22,728 nucleotides of DNA, from positions 1 through 22,728 of the forward strand of contig UQOT01000028.1 of the NCBI GenBank assembly GCA_900542675.1, given 5' to 3'. The stretch comes from an uncultured Eubacteriales bacterium. GTDB taxonomy: Bacteria; Bacillota; Clostridia; Monoglobales; Monoglobaceae. Of the stretch, positions 12,996 to 21,659 are shown piece by piece. Each line of letters begins with the position of its first letter. Within the stretch, counting starts at the first letter, position 1. The notes below the pieces were generated by a model. That model worked only from the letters and a program-made list of their open reading frames with translations. It was not told where the DNA came from and did not search any database. The translations under genes were made by a program, and so were the position numbers.

Positions 12996-13937
12996 TTATT
13001 CTTTTGGTATCTTTATTGTATACTCTATGTAATCATCGCTTTCGCGGCGTTTGGTTGTGGCGCCTACGCCGCTTTTGTTCATAAGCTCGACTGCTTTTTT
13101 TATTGTGTTTGAGAATATGCGTATGTCCTTAAAAGTCCTCGGCAGGTGTCCCGGTTTTTTAGTCTTATTTTCATTAACTGCCCGGTCGCTTTCCAAATTC
13201 TTTAATCTGCGCTCTATCATTGCTTCGGTCTTTGCAACGTTTAAGCCGCGCTTTACTATTTCATTCACCGCATCAAGCTGCATTTCCTCATTGGGAAGCT
13301 TTAAAAGCGCGCGGGCGTGACGTTCGGTAAGCCCGTACTCGCACAGCATTGCGCGAACCTTGACCGGCAGCTTTAATATGCGGATTTTGTTTGCGACTGT
13401 TGACTGAGTTTTGCCCAGCTTTTCGGCGAGTTCGTCCTGTGTCAGCCCGTATTCGGAAATCACTGAGACAAACGCCTCCGCCTCTTCTATGTAGTTCAAA
13501 TCCTCGCGCTGAATATTCTCAACTAATGCAAGAACTGCGCTGTCGCCCTCGCTCACCTTCATAACCGTTGCCGGAATGTAGTCCATACCGAGCATTTTAC
13601 ACGCCGCAAGACGGCGCTGTCCCGCGACAAGCTCGTACTCAAACGGGATTACCTGCCGAACCGTTATCGGCTGCATAAGCCCATAATTTTCAATAGATGC
13701 CGCCAGCTCTCTCAGCGCATCCATATCTATATCAAGGCGCGGCTGGTTCGGGTTCGGCTTAATACTGTTTATCGGTATTGACTGTGAGGCGCCGTGGCTT
13801 ACTATCCTTGGAACCGCCGGCACATCGGTTAAATTTATCTGCATAAACTGTCTGTCAAGCTCGTGCACCTCCGGCTCTTTAGCGGCTTCTGCCTCCTCTG
13901 CGGGTTCAAGTCCGCGCTTTAAGTAATCGAATATCAT
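12996..13937 (-). CDS. noc: ParB/Spo0J-family nucleoid occlusion protein (Noc-like)
   Basis: 313 residues. A short N-terminal segment (MIFDYLKRGL) could be an amphipathic membrane helix as in B. subtilis Noc. A Glu/Ala-rich linker leads to the ParB domain (about 55-150) with NQPRLDID, the nucleotide motif AGQRRL (106-109) and ENIQRED (140-146). A KorB-type HTH follows (about 165-190, GLTQDELAEKLGKTQSTVAN), and the C-terminus IEYTIKIPKE resembles the Noc ending. ParB CTPases usually have GERR; here the Glu is Gln. Noc binds DNA and the membrane and keeps division off the nucleoid. No parA partner is adjacent, which favours Noc over ParB. The start has AGGAAGG just upstream. Confidence 0.8.
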   Translation of the reverse strand: MIFDYLKRGLEPAEEAEAAKEPEVHELDRQFMQINLTDVPAVPRIVSHGASQSIPINSIKPNPNQPRLDIDMDALRELAASIENYGLMQPITVRQVIPFEYELVAGQRRLAACKMLGMDYIPATVMKVSEGDSAVLALVENIQREDLNYIEEAEAFVSVISEYGLTQDELAEKLGKTQSTVANKIRILKLPVKVRAMLCEYGLTERHARALLKLPNEEMQLDAVNEIVKRGLNVAKTEAMIERRLKNLESDRAVNENKTKKPGHLPRTFKDIRIFSNTIKKAVELMNKSGVGATTKRRESDDYIEYTIKIPKE

Positions 13938-14003
13938 TTTTTCCTTCCTTTCTTGCTTGCGCTTTTCTTATGTATAGTATTCAACATATTGTGTCTGTAA
14001 AAG

Positions 14004-14032
14004 ATTATATACCAACACATTGTATATTGCAA
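14004..14032 (-). promoter_or_regulatory. Predicted promoter of the noc-like gene
   Basis: On the minus strand, TTGCAA (14032-14027), 17 bases, perfect TATAAT (14009-14004). The leader is about 60 bases long. Confidence 0.6.
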
Positions 14033-14069
14033 AAGGAAACGAAACAAAATATTCGACATATATCCCATA

Positions 14070-14300
14070 CTACTCAGGCTCTACTATAATCAAATCATCT
14101 CCGATTGTTGTAATGCGGTCCCAGCTTATAACCGTGTCGTCCTCACGTCCGAGCACTCCCATAAATCTATATGCGCCGGGCACGACAATTGCGGTTATGT
14201 ACCCGGTACCGATATCAAATTCCATATCCGACACAAAACCGAGACGCTGACCGTCCTGTGCGCAGATTACCTCTTTTGTACGCATATCACTGAATTTCAT
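14070..14300 (-). CDS. PRC-barrel protein, YlmC/YmxH sporulation family
   Basis: 76 residues from ATG 14300, which is preceded by AGGCGGTG at good spacing. A GTG at 14309 lies within that ribosome site and is rejected. A single PRC-barrel-like beta domain: MKFSDMRTKEVIC, GQRLGFVSDMEFDIGTGYI, AIVVPGAY, then DTVISWDRITTIGDDLIIVE. This pattern and length are those of the YlmC/YmxH family found in endospore-forming Firmicutes and linked to sporulation. Its biochemical role is unknown. It lies downstream of dapL past a terminator and may rely on read-through, since little room remains for a promoter. Confidence 0.88.
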   Translation of the reverse strand: MKFSDMRTKEVICAQDGQRLGFVSDMEFDIGTGYITAIVVPGAYRFMGVLGREDDTVISWDRITTIGDDLIIVEPE

Positions 14301-14320
14301 ATATATCACCGCCTGAAATA

Positions 14321-14355
14321 AAAAATCACTCCATAATATATATGAAGTGATTTTT
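14321..14355. terminator. Terminator after dapL
   Basis: AAAAATCACT (14321-14330) and AGTGATTTTT (14346-14355) pair perfectly, with further imperfect pairing inside. A T-rich tail follows on the minus strand. It separates dapL from the YlmC-like gene. Confidence 0.7.
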
Positions 14356-14373
14356 GTTTGTATGTTTTAATTT

Positions 14374-15645
14374 TTACTCAGCTTCCGCTTCCGGCTCGGT
14401 ATCTTCGGCAGGTTCAGCCTCAGTTCCTATGCCGAACAGCTTTTTGAGTCTGTCCATAGCCTCTATTGTGCTCTCTCTGTCGCCGAACGCCGTCAGACGG
14501 AAATAGCCCTCGCCGTTCTCACCGAAGCCCTCGCCCGGTGTACCGACAACATTGATATTTTCAAGCAGGTAGTCAAAGAACTCCCACGAACCCATACCGT
14601 TCGGGCACTGCAGCCAAATATACGGCGAGTTAATGCCGCCAAAATATTTGATGCCGAGTTCATCCATTGTATCTGCGATAACCCTTGCATTTTCGCGATA
14701 GTAATTGATATTATCCATACACTGCTTTAGACCCTCGTCCGAGAATACCGCCTCTGCGCCCCTCTGAACGATGTACGGCACGCCGTTAAACTTGGTCGTC
14801 TGGCGGCGCAGCCACAGCTTGTTAAGCTGAATTTCTTTGCTGTCGAGCTTGATGCCTCTGAGCTTTAAAACGCTGACCTTTAAATCGTTCGGCACGACTG
14901 TATAGCCACAGCGTGTACCGGTAAAGCCTGCGGTCTTTGAAAGTGAGCAGAACTCGATTGCACATCTCTTTGCGCCGTCAATCTCATAAATGCTCTTTGG
15001 CAGGCTGTCATCCTGAATAAATGCCTCATAAGCCGCATCAAACAGAATAATCGCCTTATTCTTAAGCGCATAATCAACCCATACTCTGAGCTGTTCTTTT
15101 GTATAAACCGCTCCCGTCGGATTGTTCGGCGAGCAAAGATAAATTATGTCAGCCTTAACCGACGGGTCGGGCAGCGGGCAGAAGCCGTTGTCAGCCGTTG
15201 CGTTCAAGTATAAAATCTTGCGGCCGTTCATAATATTTGTGTCAACATAAACAGGGTATACCGGGTCGGGTACGAGAACGGTATTATCCTTGTCAAACAA
15301 GTCGGTTATATTGCCGACGTCGCTCTTTGCTCCGTCACTGATAAATACCTCGCTTAGCTCAAGACGAATTGTATTCTTCTTATAGTAGTCAACAATCTTC
15401 TCTCTCAAAAAGTCATAGCCCTGCTCGGGACCGTAGCCTCTGAATGTTTCTTTTACGCCCATCTCGTCAACCGCATTCTTCATTGCATCAACAACTGCGG
15501 GTGCAAGCGGGAGAGTAACATCGCCGATACTCAGCTTTATTATCTTCTTATCGGGGTTTGCCTCGGCGTACTGACTTACTCTTTTTGCGACCTCAACAAA
15601 AAGGTAGGTTTCCTTGACGCTTAAGTAGTTTTCGTTTAACTTCAC
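14374..15645 (-). CDS. dapL: LL-diaminopimelate aminotransferase
   Basis: Converts tetrahydrodipicolinate directly to LL-2,6-diaminopimelate using glutamate, bypassing the acylated intermediates of the DapD/C/E route. A PLP fold-type I enzyme of about 423 residues. Family segments include KLNENYLSVKETYLF at the N-terminus, LSIGDVTLPL, GYGPEQGY, YLCSPNNPTG and the PLP lysine in SLSKTAGFTGTRCGY (Lys about 237). The GTG at 15645 is chosen because GGAG lies 8 bases upstream. An acidic extension of about 17 residues (after LFGIG, rich in Glu/Ala/Pro) exceeds the usual family end. It follows dapF by 18 bases, forming a lysine/peptidoglycan operon. Confidence 0.94.
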   Translation of the reverse strand: MKLNENYLSVKETYLFVEVAKRVSQYAEANPDKKIIKLSIGDVTLPLAPAVVDAMKNAVDEMGVKETFRGYGPEQGYDFLREKIVDYYKKNTIRLELSEVFISDGAKSDVGNITDLFDKDNTVLVPDPVYPVYVDTNIMNGRKILYLNATADNGFCPLPDPSVKADIIYLCSPNNPTGAVYTKEQLRVWVDYALKNKAIILFDAAYEAFIQDDSLPKSIYEIDGAKRCAIEFCSLSKTAGFTGTRCGYTVVPNDLKVSVLKLRGIKLDSKEIQLNKLWLRRQTTKFNGVPYIVQRGAEAVFSDEGLKQCMDNINYYRENARVIADTMDELGIKYFGGINSPYIWLQCPNGMGSWEFFDYLLENINVVGTPGEGFGENGEGYFRLTAFGDRESTIEAMDRLKKLFGIGTEAEPAEDTEPEAEAE

Positions 15646-15663
15646 AATCAACACTCCTTTATT

Positions 15664-16518
15664 TTATCTCGCAACCGGCGGAACCTCAACCTCACCCTTG
15701 CAGACAAACGCCGCCGGGCCTCTCTTGATTACCGTACCGTCGCTCTTATATGTTATATAGAGACTGCCGCCTCTTAATTTAACCTTTATCTCTCTGTCCT
15801 GCTTAACAAAACCGTTAAGCGCCGCCGCAACAACCGACGCACACGCACCCGTGCCGCACGCCCATGTCTCGCCGCTGCCGCGCTCCCAAACGCGCATTTT
15901 AAGCGTATTCTCGTCTATAACCTGAATAAATTCGGTATTAACCCGCTCCGGGAACATTTCGTGATTTTCAAACATCGGACCTATCTTGTCAAGCGGCAGA
16001 CTGTCGACATCGTCAACAAACACTACCGCGTGAGGGTTACCCATAGAAACACCCGTGAAGCGATACTCTTTTCCGCCTACTTCAATCTGCTCATCAACAA
16101 CCGTCGCCCCCTCAGTCTTAACCGGAATTTTTTCAGGCTCAAGTATTGCCTTCCCCATATCGACCGTAACGGACTGAACAACGTGATTGACCACGTCAAG
16201 CTCAAGCTGCTTTATGCCCGCGTTTGTCTCGAGTGAAATCTTGGTGTTTTTGGTCATTCCGTTTTCATAGACGTACTTGCCGACGCATCTTGTAGCGTTG
16301 CCGCACATCTCTGCCTCCGAACCGTCAGCATTAAATATGCGCATCTTAAAATCCGCAGTCTCCGACGGCAGGATAAGCACCAAACCGTCACTGCCGATAC
16401 CGAAGTGCATATCCGACACAAATTCCGACATCTTGCCCGGATTAAATACTTCCTCTTCAAAACCGTTAATATATATATAGCAGTTGCCTATGCCGTGCAT
16501 CTTAGTAAACTTAATCAT
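15664..16518 (-). CDS. dapF: Diaminopimelate epimerase
   Basis: Interconverts LL- and meso-diaminopimelate, the step right after DapL. The product feeds both lysine and the peptidoglycan stem peptide. 284 residues in two pseudo-symmetric domains. The two catalytic cysteines are visible: Cys72 in EMCGNATRC and Cys221 in WACGTGAC. Other family hallmarks are KMHGIGNCYIYI at the N-terminus, GSDGLVLI, GNPHAVVF and ERVNTEF. GGAGG precedes the ATG. It is the first gene of the dapF-dapL operon, with its own promoter. Confidence 0.96.
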   Translation of the reverse strand: MIKFTKMHGIGNCYIYINGFEEEVFNPGKMSEFVSDMHFGIGSDGLVLILPSETADFKMRIFNADGSEAEMCGNATRCVGKYVYENGMTKNTKISLETNAGIKQLELDVVNHVVQSVTVDMGKAILEPEKIPVKTEGATVVDEQIEVGGKEYRFTGVSMGNPHAVVFVDDVDSLPLDKIGPMFENHEMFPERVNTEFIQVIDENTLKMRVWERGSGETWACGTGACASVVAAALNGFVKQDREIKVKLRGGSLYITYKSDGTVIKRGPAAFVCKGEVEVPPVAR

Positions 16519-16553
16519 TCGTCATTCCTCCATATAAGACCCGTTTGAAGATA

Positions 16554-16582
16554 ATTTTACCATAACACATTTAAAAATACAA
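16554..16582 (-). promoter_or_regulatory. Predicted promoter of dapF-dapL
   Basis: On the minus strand, TTGTAT (16582-16577), 17 bases, TAAAAT (16559-16554), with a TGG extended -10. The leader is under 35 bases, so no lysine riboswitch is possible here. Confidence 0.55.
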
Positions 16583-16635
16583 GCGCATTTAGTAAATAAA
16601 TTAAGAATTTTTTTAAAATAATTTTTTGCAAGGTA

Positions 16636-16664
16636 TTGAAAAATGCACTAAAATATGATATAAT
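16636..16664 (+). promoter_or_regulatory. Predicted promoter of the secreted acetylesterase
   Basis: TTGAAA (16636-16641), 17 bases, perfect TATAAT (16659-16664), with a TGA extended -10. AAGGAGG follows about 40 bases downstream. I saw no obvious operator palindrome. Confidence 0.6.
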
Positions 16665-16711
16665 AGTATAAATATTTTTGGTAAACTTCATAAAATTAAG
16701 GAGGAATTAAA

Positions 16712-18913
16712 ATGAGAAAGTTTATTTCGGCAGTTCTCGCCGTTGCTATGGCATTCAGCATACTGTCCGGTATAATGATTGTTTCCGCGGCTGACGGATA
16801 TACAACGTTTACACCAAGCGCTTCACCCGGCACAACAACAGCCCCCACAACAATCGAGACAGGAATTAGCTGTATGACACTTACAATAGGCGCGGACGAA
16901 TGGTCTAAGAGCAACGGAACCGTTACCGCTCCCAGCGGCAATAAGTATACAGCATATATTGCAGGCAAAAACAATCCTGATATTGAAAGCGGTACCGGAA
17001 CTTATTATACCTTTACCTTTGATAACTCATTTGAGACGGGCGCGCTTGAAATTGCATACAGACACGGAACAAAGCCGCTCTATATCACCGATAACGGAAC
17101 ACCTATGGAAGGTTATAACGGTCTGGTTGTTGACGCTGACATAAACGATGTTTCAACTATCACCGTTAAAGGCGGTCACAGCTATACCCTGTACGCATCG
17201 GGTTCAAAAGTTAGATTTTTCGGATGTTCATTTAAAGAAGTTAACCCGCAGAAGGAGTTTGCAAATGAAATCGCAGCTTTCCCGTTTGACACAATCAAGG
17301 GAATGAATACGGATATTAATCATATCGATTCAGACCTTGAGCTTATTCAAGCATACGAATCAAAATTTGGCTCGTGCGATGTTCGCTGGGAAACCTCAAA
17401 CGAATCGGTAATTGACAAAAACGGTAACGTAAACTGCCAGAAAACCGAAACTAAAGTTACTGTGACAGGATTTTTCAGCGTCCAGGAGGATGATACTCTT
17501 TCGGAAAGCAAGAGCTTTGAGGTAACCGTAATTGCAGACACCGACGATGCTTCGGCAGTCGCAGCGGCTAAGGACGCACTTACTCTCGGAGACACTTCAT
17601 CGGTTAAAGAAAATCTTATTCTTCCCTCTGAAGGCAAGCGCGGTACAACCATTACCTGGAAGTCCTCCAACACAAACGTTGTAGAGGACAACGGCACCGT
17701 TCACCGTGCAGCAGGGACATCTCAAACTGCTGTACTGACCGCAACAATTTCAAGAGGAAGCGAATCGGCTACAAAGGATTTTACCATAACAGTTTTGGAA
17801 TATGTCGCTCTTACCATTGAGTCATACTCATACGCGAACGAAAGCGGAAATCCTCAATTCACTCCGACAGACGGCGGCAAGCTTATGAGCATAAACGTGA
17901 CCAAATGCGAAAACTTAGCGGGTGATGACAATAATATCGTTGCAGCCGTATACGCAAACGACAGTACTTTAAAAGACTGCAAAATGCTTAATATAAAAGA
18001 TTTACCTCTTGACAAAAGCACAAGACTTGAAGTTGACCTTCCGATGAACAGCACCGATACATTTAAGCTGTTCGCAATGGATATAAAAACGCTTCAGCCA
18101 TATATAACTCCATATGAACCAAACGACACTGTTGCCGACAAGGCTACAATATACGTTGTAGGCGACTCAACCGCAAGCCCTTACGGTGACGACCAATATC
18201 CGCGCAAAGGCTGGGCACAGATGCTCGGCGGATATTTTGAAGGCGGAGTAACCGTTAAGGATTTGGCGATGAGCGGTAAAAGCTCTCTAAGCCTTAAATA
18301 CGAAACAAACTATAAAACTTTGAAAAATTCTATTAAAAAAGGCGATTATTTAATAATACAATTCGGACACAACGACCAAAAAGCGAACGATGATAAAAAC
18401 CCGCACCGCCATACGGAAGCCGGTCTTGACCGCTTCACAGAAGGGTCATATAAGAAATCTATGTATGAATATGTCCGGCTGGCATGGGACGTAGGAGCAC
18501 ATCCCATCCTTGCGACCAGTATCAGCAGAAGGAGTTTAAGCGATAGCGGCCTTGAACAGTATGTCAAAGATACACGCGAACTTGCTCAGGAACTTAGCAT
18601 ACCGTGCATAGACCTGTACGCAAAGACCAACGGCTGGATTAACGAGGTCGGTCTTAACGCCGCCTGCGATATGTTTAACTATGTAAAACCGAAAGACTCA
18701 CGATTTGTAGGCTATGCTAATTTTGCAAAGTCAAGCTTTTACGAACAAGGAACAACAGATAACACTCACATAAACATAAACGGTGCTGACTTAATCGCCC
18801 AGTGGGCGGCTGATTCTATGAAGGATATGGGAATACCTGTTACTCAGAAGATGAGCACACACCGTGCTACCTATCCTCTGCCGTCATACGCAGATGCAAC
18901 GTCGGTAAACTAA
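16712..18913 (+). CDS. Secreted multidomain SGNH esterase, rhamnogalacturonan acetylesterase-like
   Basis: 733 residues. The signal peptide (about 1-26) ends VSA-A. Next are a beta-rich carbohydrate-binding-like domain (about 48-175), two Ig-like repeats (about 180-275 and 280-362, with VRWETSNESVI and ITWKSSNTNVV) and a module (about 365-465, IVAAVYAND to FKLFAMD) shared with the LRR protein. The C-terminal SGNH hydrolase (about 477-712) has GDSTAS (Ser486), MSGKSS (Gly522), GHND (Asn554) and DNTHIN (Asp683, His686). This set matches rhamnogalacturonan acetylesterases (CE12-like), which remove acetyl groups from pectin. With kduI it supports pectin use. The start has AAGGAGG. No surface anchor is seen. 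Confidence 0.88.
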   Translation: MRKFISAVLAVAMAFSILSGIMIVSAADGYTTFTPSASPGTTTAPTTIETGISCMTLTIGADEWSKSNGTVTAPSGNKYTAYIAGKNNPDIESGTGTYYTFTFDNSFETGALEIAYRHGTKPLYITDNGTPMEGYNGLVVDADINDVSTITVKGGHSYTLYASGSKVRFFGCSFKEVNPQKEFANEIAAFPFDTIKGMNTDINHIDSDLELIQAYESKFGSCDVRWETSNESVIDKNGNVNCQKTETKVTVTGFFSVQEDDTLSESKSFEVTVIADTDDASAVAAAKDALTLGDTSSVKENLILPSEGKRGTTITWKSSNTNVVEDNGTVHRAAGTSQTAVLTATISRGSESATKDFTITVLEYVALTIESYSYANESGNPQFTPTDGGKLMSINVTKCENLAGDDNNIVAAVYANDSTLKDCKMLNIKDLPLDKSTRLEVDLPMNSTDTFKLFAMDIKTLQPYITPYEPNDTVADKATIYVVGDSTASPYGDDQYPRKGWAQMLGGYFEGGVTVKDLAMSGKSSLSLKYETNYKTLKNSIKKGDYLIIQFGHNDQKANDDKNPHRHTEAGLDRFTEGSYKKSMYEYVRLAWDVGAHPILATSISRRSLSDSGLEQYVKDTRELAQELSIPCIDLYAKTNGWINEVGLNAACDMFNYVKPKDSRFVGYANFAKSSFYEQGTTDNTHININGADLIAQWAADSMKDMGIPVTQKMSTHRATYPLPSYADATSVN

Positions 18914-18929
18914 AGCATTAAAACAAAAG

Positions 18930-18953
18930 GCGCAGACCGAATGAGGTCTGCGC
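18930..18953. terminator. Bidirectional terminator between the acetylesterase and nrdG
   Basis: GCGCAGACC (18930-18938) and GGTCTGCGC (18945-18953) form a perfect 9-bp stem around GAATGA, flanked by an A-rich side and a TTTAATT side. It serves both converging genes. Confidence 0.75.
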
Positions 18954-18965
18954 TTTAATTATGTA

Positions 18966-19454
18966 TTATGCGTGAAGCACTGTTTCGTTTTGTTTAAGTG
19001 ACTTTTTAACGTCGATTACTCTCTGATTTGAGCTGCCTTTCCAATGTAGAGTTTGGTCGGATTTTTCCTTTTCAAATCTACCATCAACCACTACGTCGAG
19101 TAAATCCAGAAAATCTAAATCCTGTATCTCCTCCCACAAATATCCGGTATACAGCCACTTGGTCTTTGTCGGAAACTTTTCGTCAATCAAGCGGACAAGC
19201 CTCCCTATCTCCTCTCGGTTCCCGGGAAAAAGCGGGTCGCCGCCGCTAAATGTTACGCCCGATATATACGGACGGCCGAGAATTTCTAAAAGCTCTCGTT
19301 CTGCGGCGTTATCAAATTCAATTCCGCCGTTTGGGTCCCACGTTATCGAATTGTGGCAGTCCTCACAGTGATGGGCGCAGCCCGCAACCCAAAGTACAAC
19401 GCGCAAACCGTCGCCGTTCTTCATATCGTCTTTAGTTATATTATGATAATGCAT
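18966..19454 (-). CDS. nrdG: Anaerobic ribonucleotide reductase activating protein (radical SAM)
   Basis: Uses S-adenosylmethionine and a 4Fe-4S cluster to form the glycyl radical on NrdD under anoxia. 162 residues. The cluster motif C-x3-C-x2-C is at Cys26, Cys30 and Cys33 (GCAHHCEDCHN). GVTFSGGDPLF is the radical-SAM glycine-rich SAM-binding segment. KWLYTGYLWEE and VDGRFE are typical of NrdG. It begins 4 bases after the nrdD stop, so the two are co-transcribed and probably translationally coupled. Confidence 0.95.
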   Translation of the reverse strand: MHYHNITKDDMKNGDGLRVVLWVAGCAHHCEDCHNSITWDPNGGIEFDNAAERELLEILGRPYISGVTFSGGDPLFPGNREEIGRLVRLIDEKFPTKTKWLYTGYLWEEIQDLDFLDLLDVVVDGRFEKEKSDQTLHWKGSSNQRVIDVKKSLKQNETVLHA

Positions 19455-19458
19455 TATT

Positions 19459-21579
19459 CTACATACTTCTCCTGTCTCTTATTTCTGCCATTTTGGCGTC
19501 GTTAAGGCGTGTGTCGCCCTTGACCCTTGAATATGAGAGATAACCGTTCATACGGTCAATCTTTGTGAGGTTCTTGCTGCCGCACTCAGGGCATACGTCC
19601 ATCTCAAGCTCCTGATGCCCGCAGTCGTCGCAATACGCAAGCGAAAGATTTACGCCCTCATAAAATCCCATATCCATCGCACGATGAATAAGCGTCTTAA
19701 CCGCGTCTATGTTATAGTCAATCGGGTACTTGACATACTGGATTTTCCCGCCGTTCATCAAATCCCAAAAACGCTTTTCAAGATCCTGCTTCTCAATCGG
19801 CGTGATATCCTCGGAAACGTGACAGTGGAAGCTGTTGCTGACATACTCGCGGTCCGAAACATTCTCAATAATGCCATACTTCTTACGGAACTGCTTAACC
19901 TGAAGTCCGCAGAGGTTTTCCGCCGGCGTGCCGTACATTGCGTACAAGTGACCGTCAGCCTCTTTGAACTCATTAACCTTTTTATTTATATGCTCCATAA
20001 CCTCAATCGCAAAACGTCCGTCCTCAACAAGCGAGGTCTTGTTATGCAGCTCCTGCAGCTCGTTAAGCGCAGTTATGCCAAACGATGCCGTTGCCGCCTT
20101 GAGAAGCGGCTTAATCTTATCGTGAAATCCGAGGTGTCCGCCGTAAAATCCGCCCTCACAGTATGCAAGCGGATTGGTTGACGCGCGCATCTCACCGAGA
20201 TAATCATATGTACGTATATGCAGGTTTCTTATTAACTCAAGATAATAGTCGAGCACCTCATAAAAATCCCTGCTCTCTTTTGTCGCCTTTGCATAAATCA
20301 TAGGCAGGTTGAGACTTACCGCTCCGACATTAAACCTGCCGACAAATATCGGCTTATCATTATCATCCGCGGGGCTCATACCGCCTCTCTCATACCAAGG
20401 CGAAAGGAATGCACGGCAGCCCATAGGTGAAATAACCGCACCGTACTTTTTGTACATACTCGCGACATATCCTTCGCCCGTGAGCGACAGCCAGTCGGGA
20501 TACATTGTCTTAGACGAACATTCAACACCCGCTTCAAACACGTCCTCAAGCTCTCCGCCCGGGCCGTGGAGATTTTCATCGTACAAAAATACAATTTTCG
20601 GGAACAGAACCGGCTTTTTGCACTCCTTTTTGCCCTGACCTTCACGATGAACATTAAGCATACAAATCGACGCCATCTTTTCAAAGCGTCCGGTTCCGAG
20701 ACCTGTCGTCACCGTAATAAACGGATAATCACCGCGGCTTGAAGCAACCGTGTTAAACTTGTACTCCCAACCCTGGAAGCCCTGCTCAAAGTCACGCTTT
20801 ATATCGTTCATCGTCTCAGTCTCCGCAGTCTCTTCGCTGAGACCAAGGTCTAAGTAACGCTTCTTGTTACGCGCGTATGTCTTTTCGGCATACGGACTTA
20901 AAATCTTGTCAACCTCCGGCACGGTAAAACCGCCGTATTGCTGGCTTGCTGCCGAAAGCACAATGTCGCCGATAACGTCAAACGCCACATCAAGGCTCTT
21001 TGGCTCATTATACCATAAATTACCCATTTCAAAACCGCCGCTCAGCACCGACTTCACATCAAACAGGCAGCAATTCATAGTATCGCGCCTTGCAGACATA
21101 TCGTGAACATAAATATACCCGTCACGGCACGCCTGAAGCTCCTCAACCGTCATAAAGAACTTCTGATAGAGTTCCTTATTAAGCTGATTAAAGATAAGTG
21201 AACGCTTGGTCGAAACAAGTGCAGAGTCTGAGTTTGAATTCTCCTTATCACCGATATACATAATCGCCTGACTCTTTTGATACACCTCGTCCAGCATAGC
21301 GACAAAATCCTGCTTATAATTGCGGTAATCGCGGTAGCTCTTTGCAACAATCGGGTTTACTTCTTCAAGTGCACCCTCTACTATATTGTGCATCTCTGCG
21401 ATGTGTATTTTGTCCTTCTGCATATTAAGCACACGGCTGTCTACAAAAGTACAAATCTTTTTGACATCCTCATCGGTAAATGTGATAAGCGCACGGTTTG
21501 CGGATTTTGAAACCGCCGCCACAACTTTTTGAACGTTATAGTCCTCTTCGGTACCGTCCTTCTTAATAATTTTAATCAT
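19459..21579 (-). CDS. nrdD: Anaerobic ribonucleoside-triphosphate reductase, class III
   Basis: Reduces ribonucleoside triphosphates to deoxy forms without oxygen, using a glycyl radical and usually formate as reductant. About 706 residues from ATG 21579, which has AAGGAAGGG upstream. A TTG at 21603 would add 8 residues and is less likely. An N-terminal ATP-cone (about 1-90, IKKDGTEEDYNVQKVV) is the allosteric site. The large reductase barrel follows. Near the C-terminus are four zinc cysteines (Cys650, 653, 663 and 666; CDDCGH and CPECGS) and the glycyl radical site RMNGYLS (Gly679). nrdG follows directly. Confidence 0.96.
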   Translation of the reverse strand: MIKIIKKDGTEEDYNVQKVVAAVSKSANRALITFTDEDVKKICTFVDSRVLNMQKDKIHIAEMHNIVEGALEEVNPIVAKSYRDYRNYKQDFVAMLDEVYQKSQAIMYIGDKENSNSDSALVSTKRSLIFNQLNKELYQKFFMTVEELQACRDGYIYVHDMSARRDTMNCCLFDVKSVLSGGFEMGNLWYNEPKSLDVAFDVIGDIVLSAASQQYGGFTVPEVDKILSPYAEKTYARNKKRYLDLGLSEETAETETMNDIKRDFEQGFQGWEYKFNTVASSRGDYPFITVTTGLGTGRFEKMASICMLNVHREGQGKKECKKPVLFPKIVFLYDENLHGPGGELEDVFEAGVECSSKTMYPDWLSLTGEGYVASMYKKYGAVISPMGCRAFLSPWYERGGMSPADDNDKPIFVGRFNVGAVSLNLPMIYAKATKESRDFYEVLDYYLELIRNLHIRTYDYLGEMRASTNPLAYCEGGFYGGHLGFHDKIKPLLKAATASFGITALNELQELHNKTSLVEDGRFAIEVMEHINKKVNEFKEADGHLYAMYGTPAENLCGLQVKQFRKKYGIIENVSDREYVSNSFHCHVSEDITPIEKQDLEKRFWDLMNGGKIQYVKYPIDYNIDAVKTLIHRAMDMGFYEGVNLSLAYCDDCGHQELEMDVCPECGSKNLTKIDRMNGYLSYSRVKGDTRLNDAKMAEIRDRRSM

Positions 21580-21614
21580 ATGTGACCCTTCCTTAAATAA
21601 CAATGTTTTTCAGA

Positions 21615-21636
21615 ACACCCCAATATTTAGGGGTGT
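21615..21636 (-). promoter_or_regulatory. Inverted repeat in the nrdD leader, possible NrdR box
   Basis: Perfect 7-base arms ACACCCC and GGGGTGT flank the A/T-rich AATATTTA. Its inner 16 bases match the general NrdR box pattern (A/T centre, outer C and G) at most key positions. A weaker similar sequence lies at 21649-21664, 31 bases away centre to centre, close to the spacing of paired NrdR boxes. It could equally be an mRNA hairpin. Confidence 0.35.
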
Positions 21637-21659
21637 GTTTATCTATGTGTGTACAATAT

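Noticed and set aside
16519..16560. Lysine riboswitch before dapF
   Set aside because: The space between promoter and start codon is far too short.
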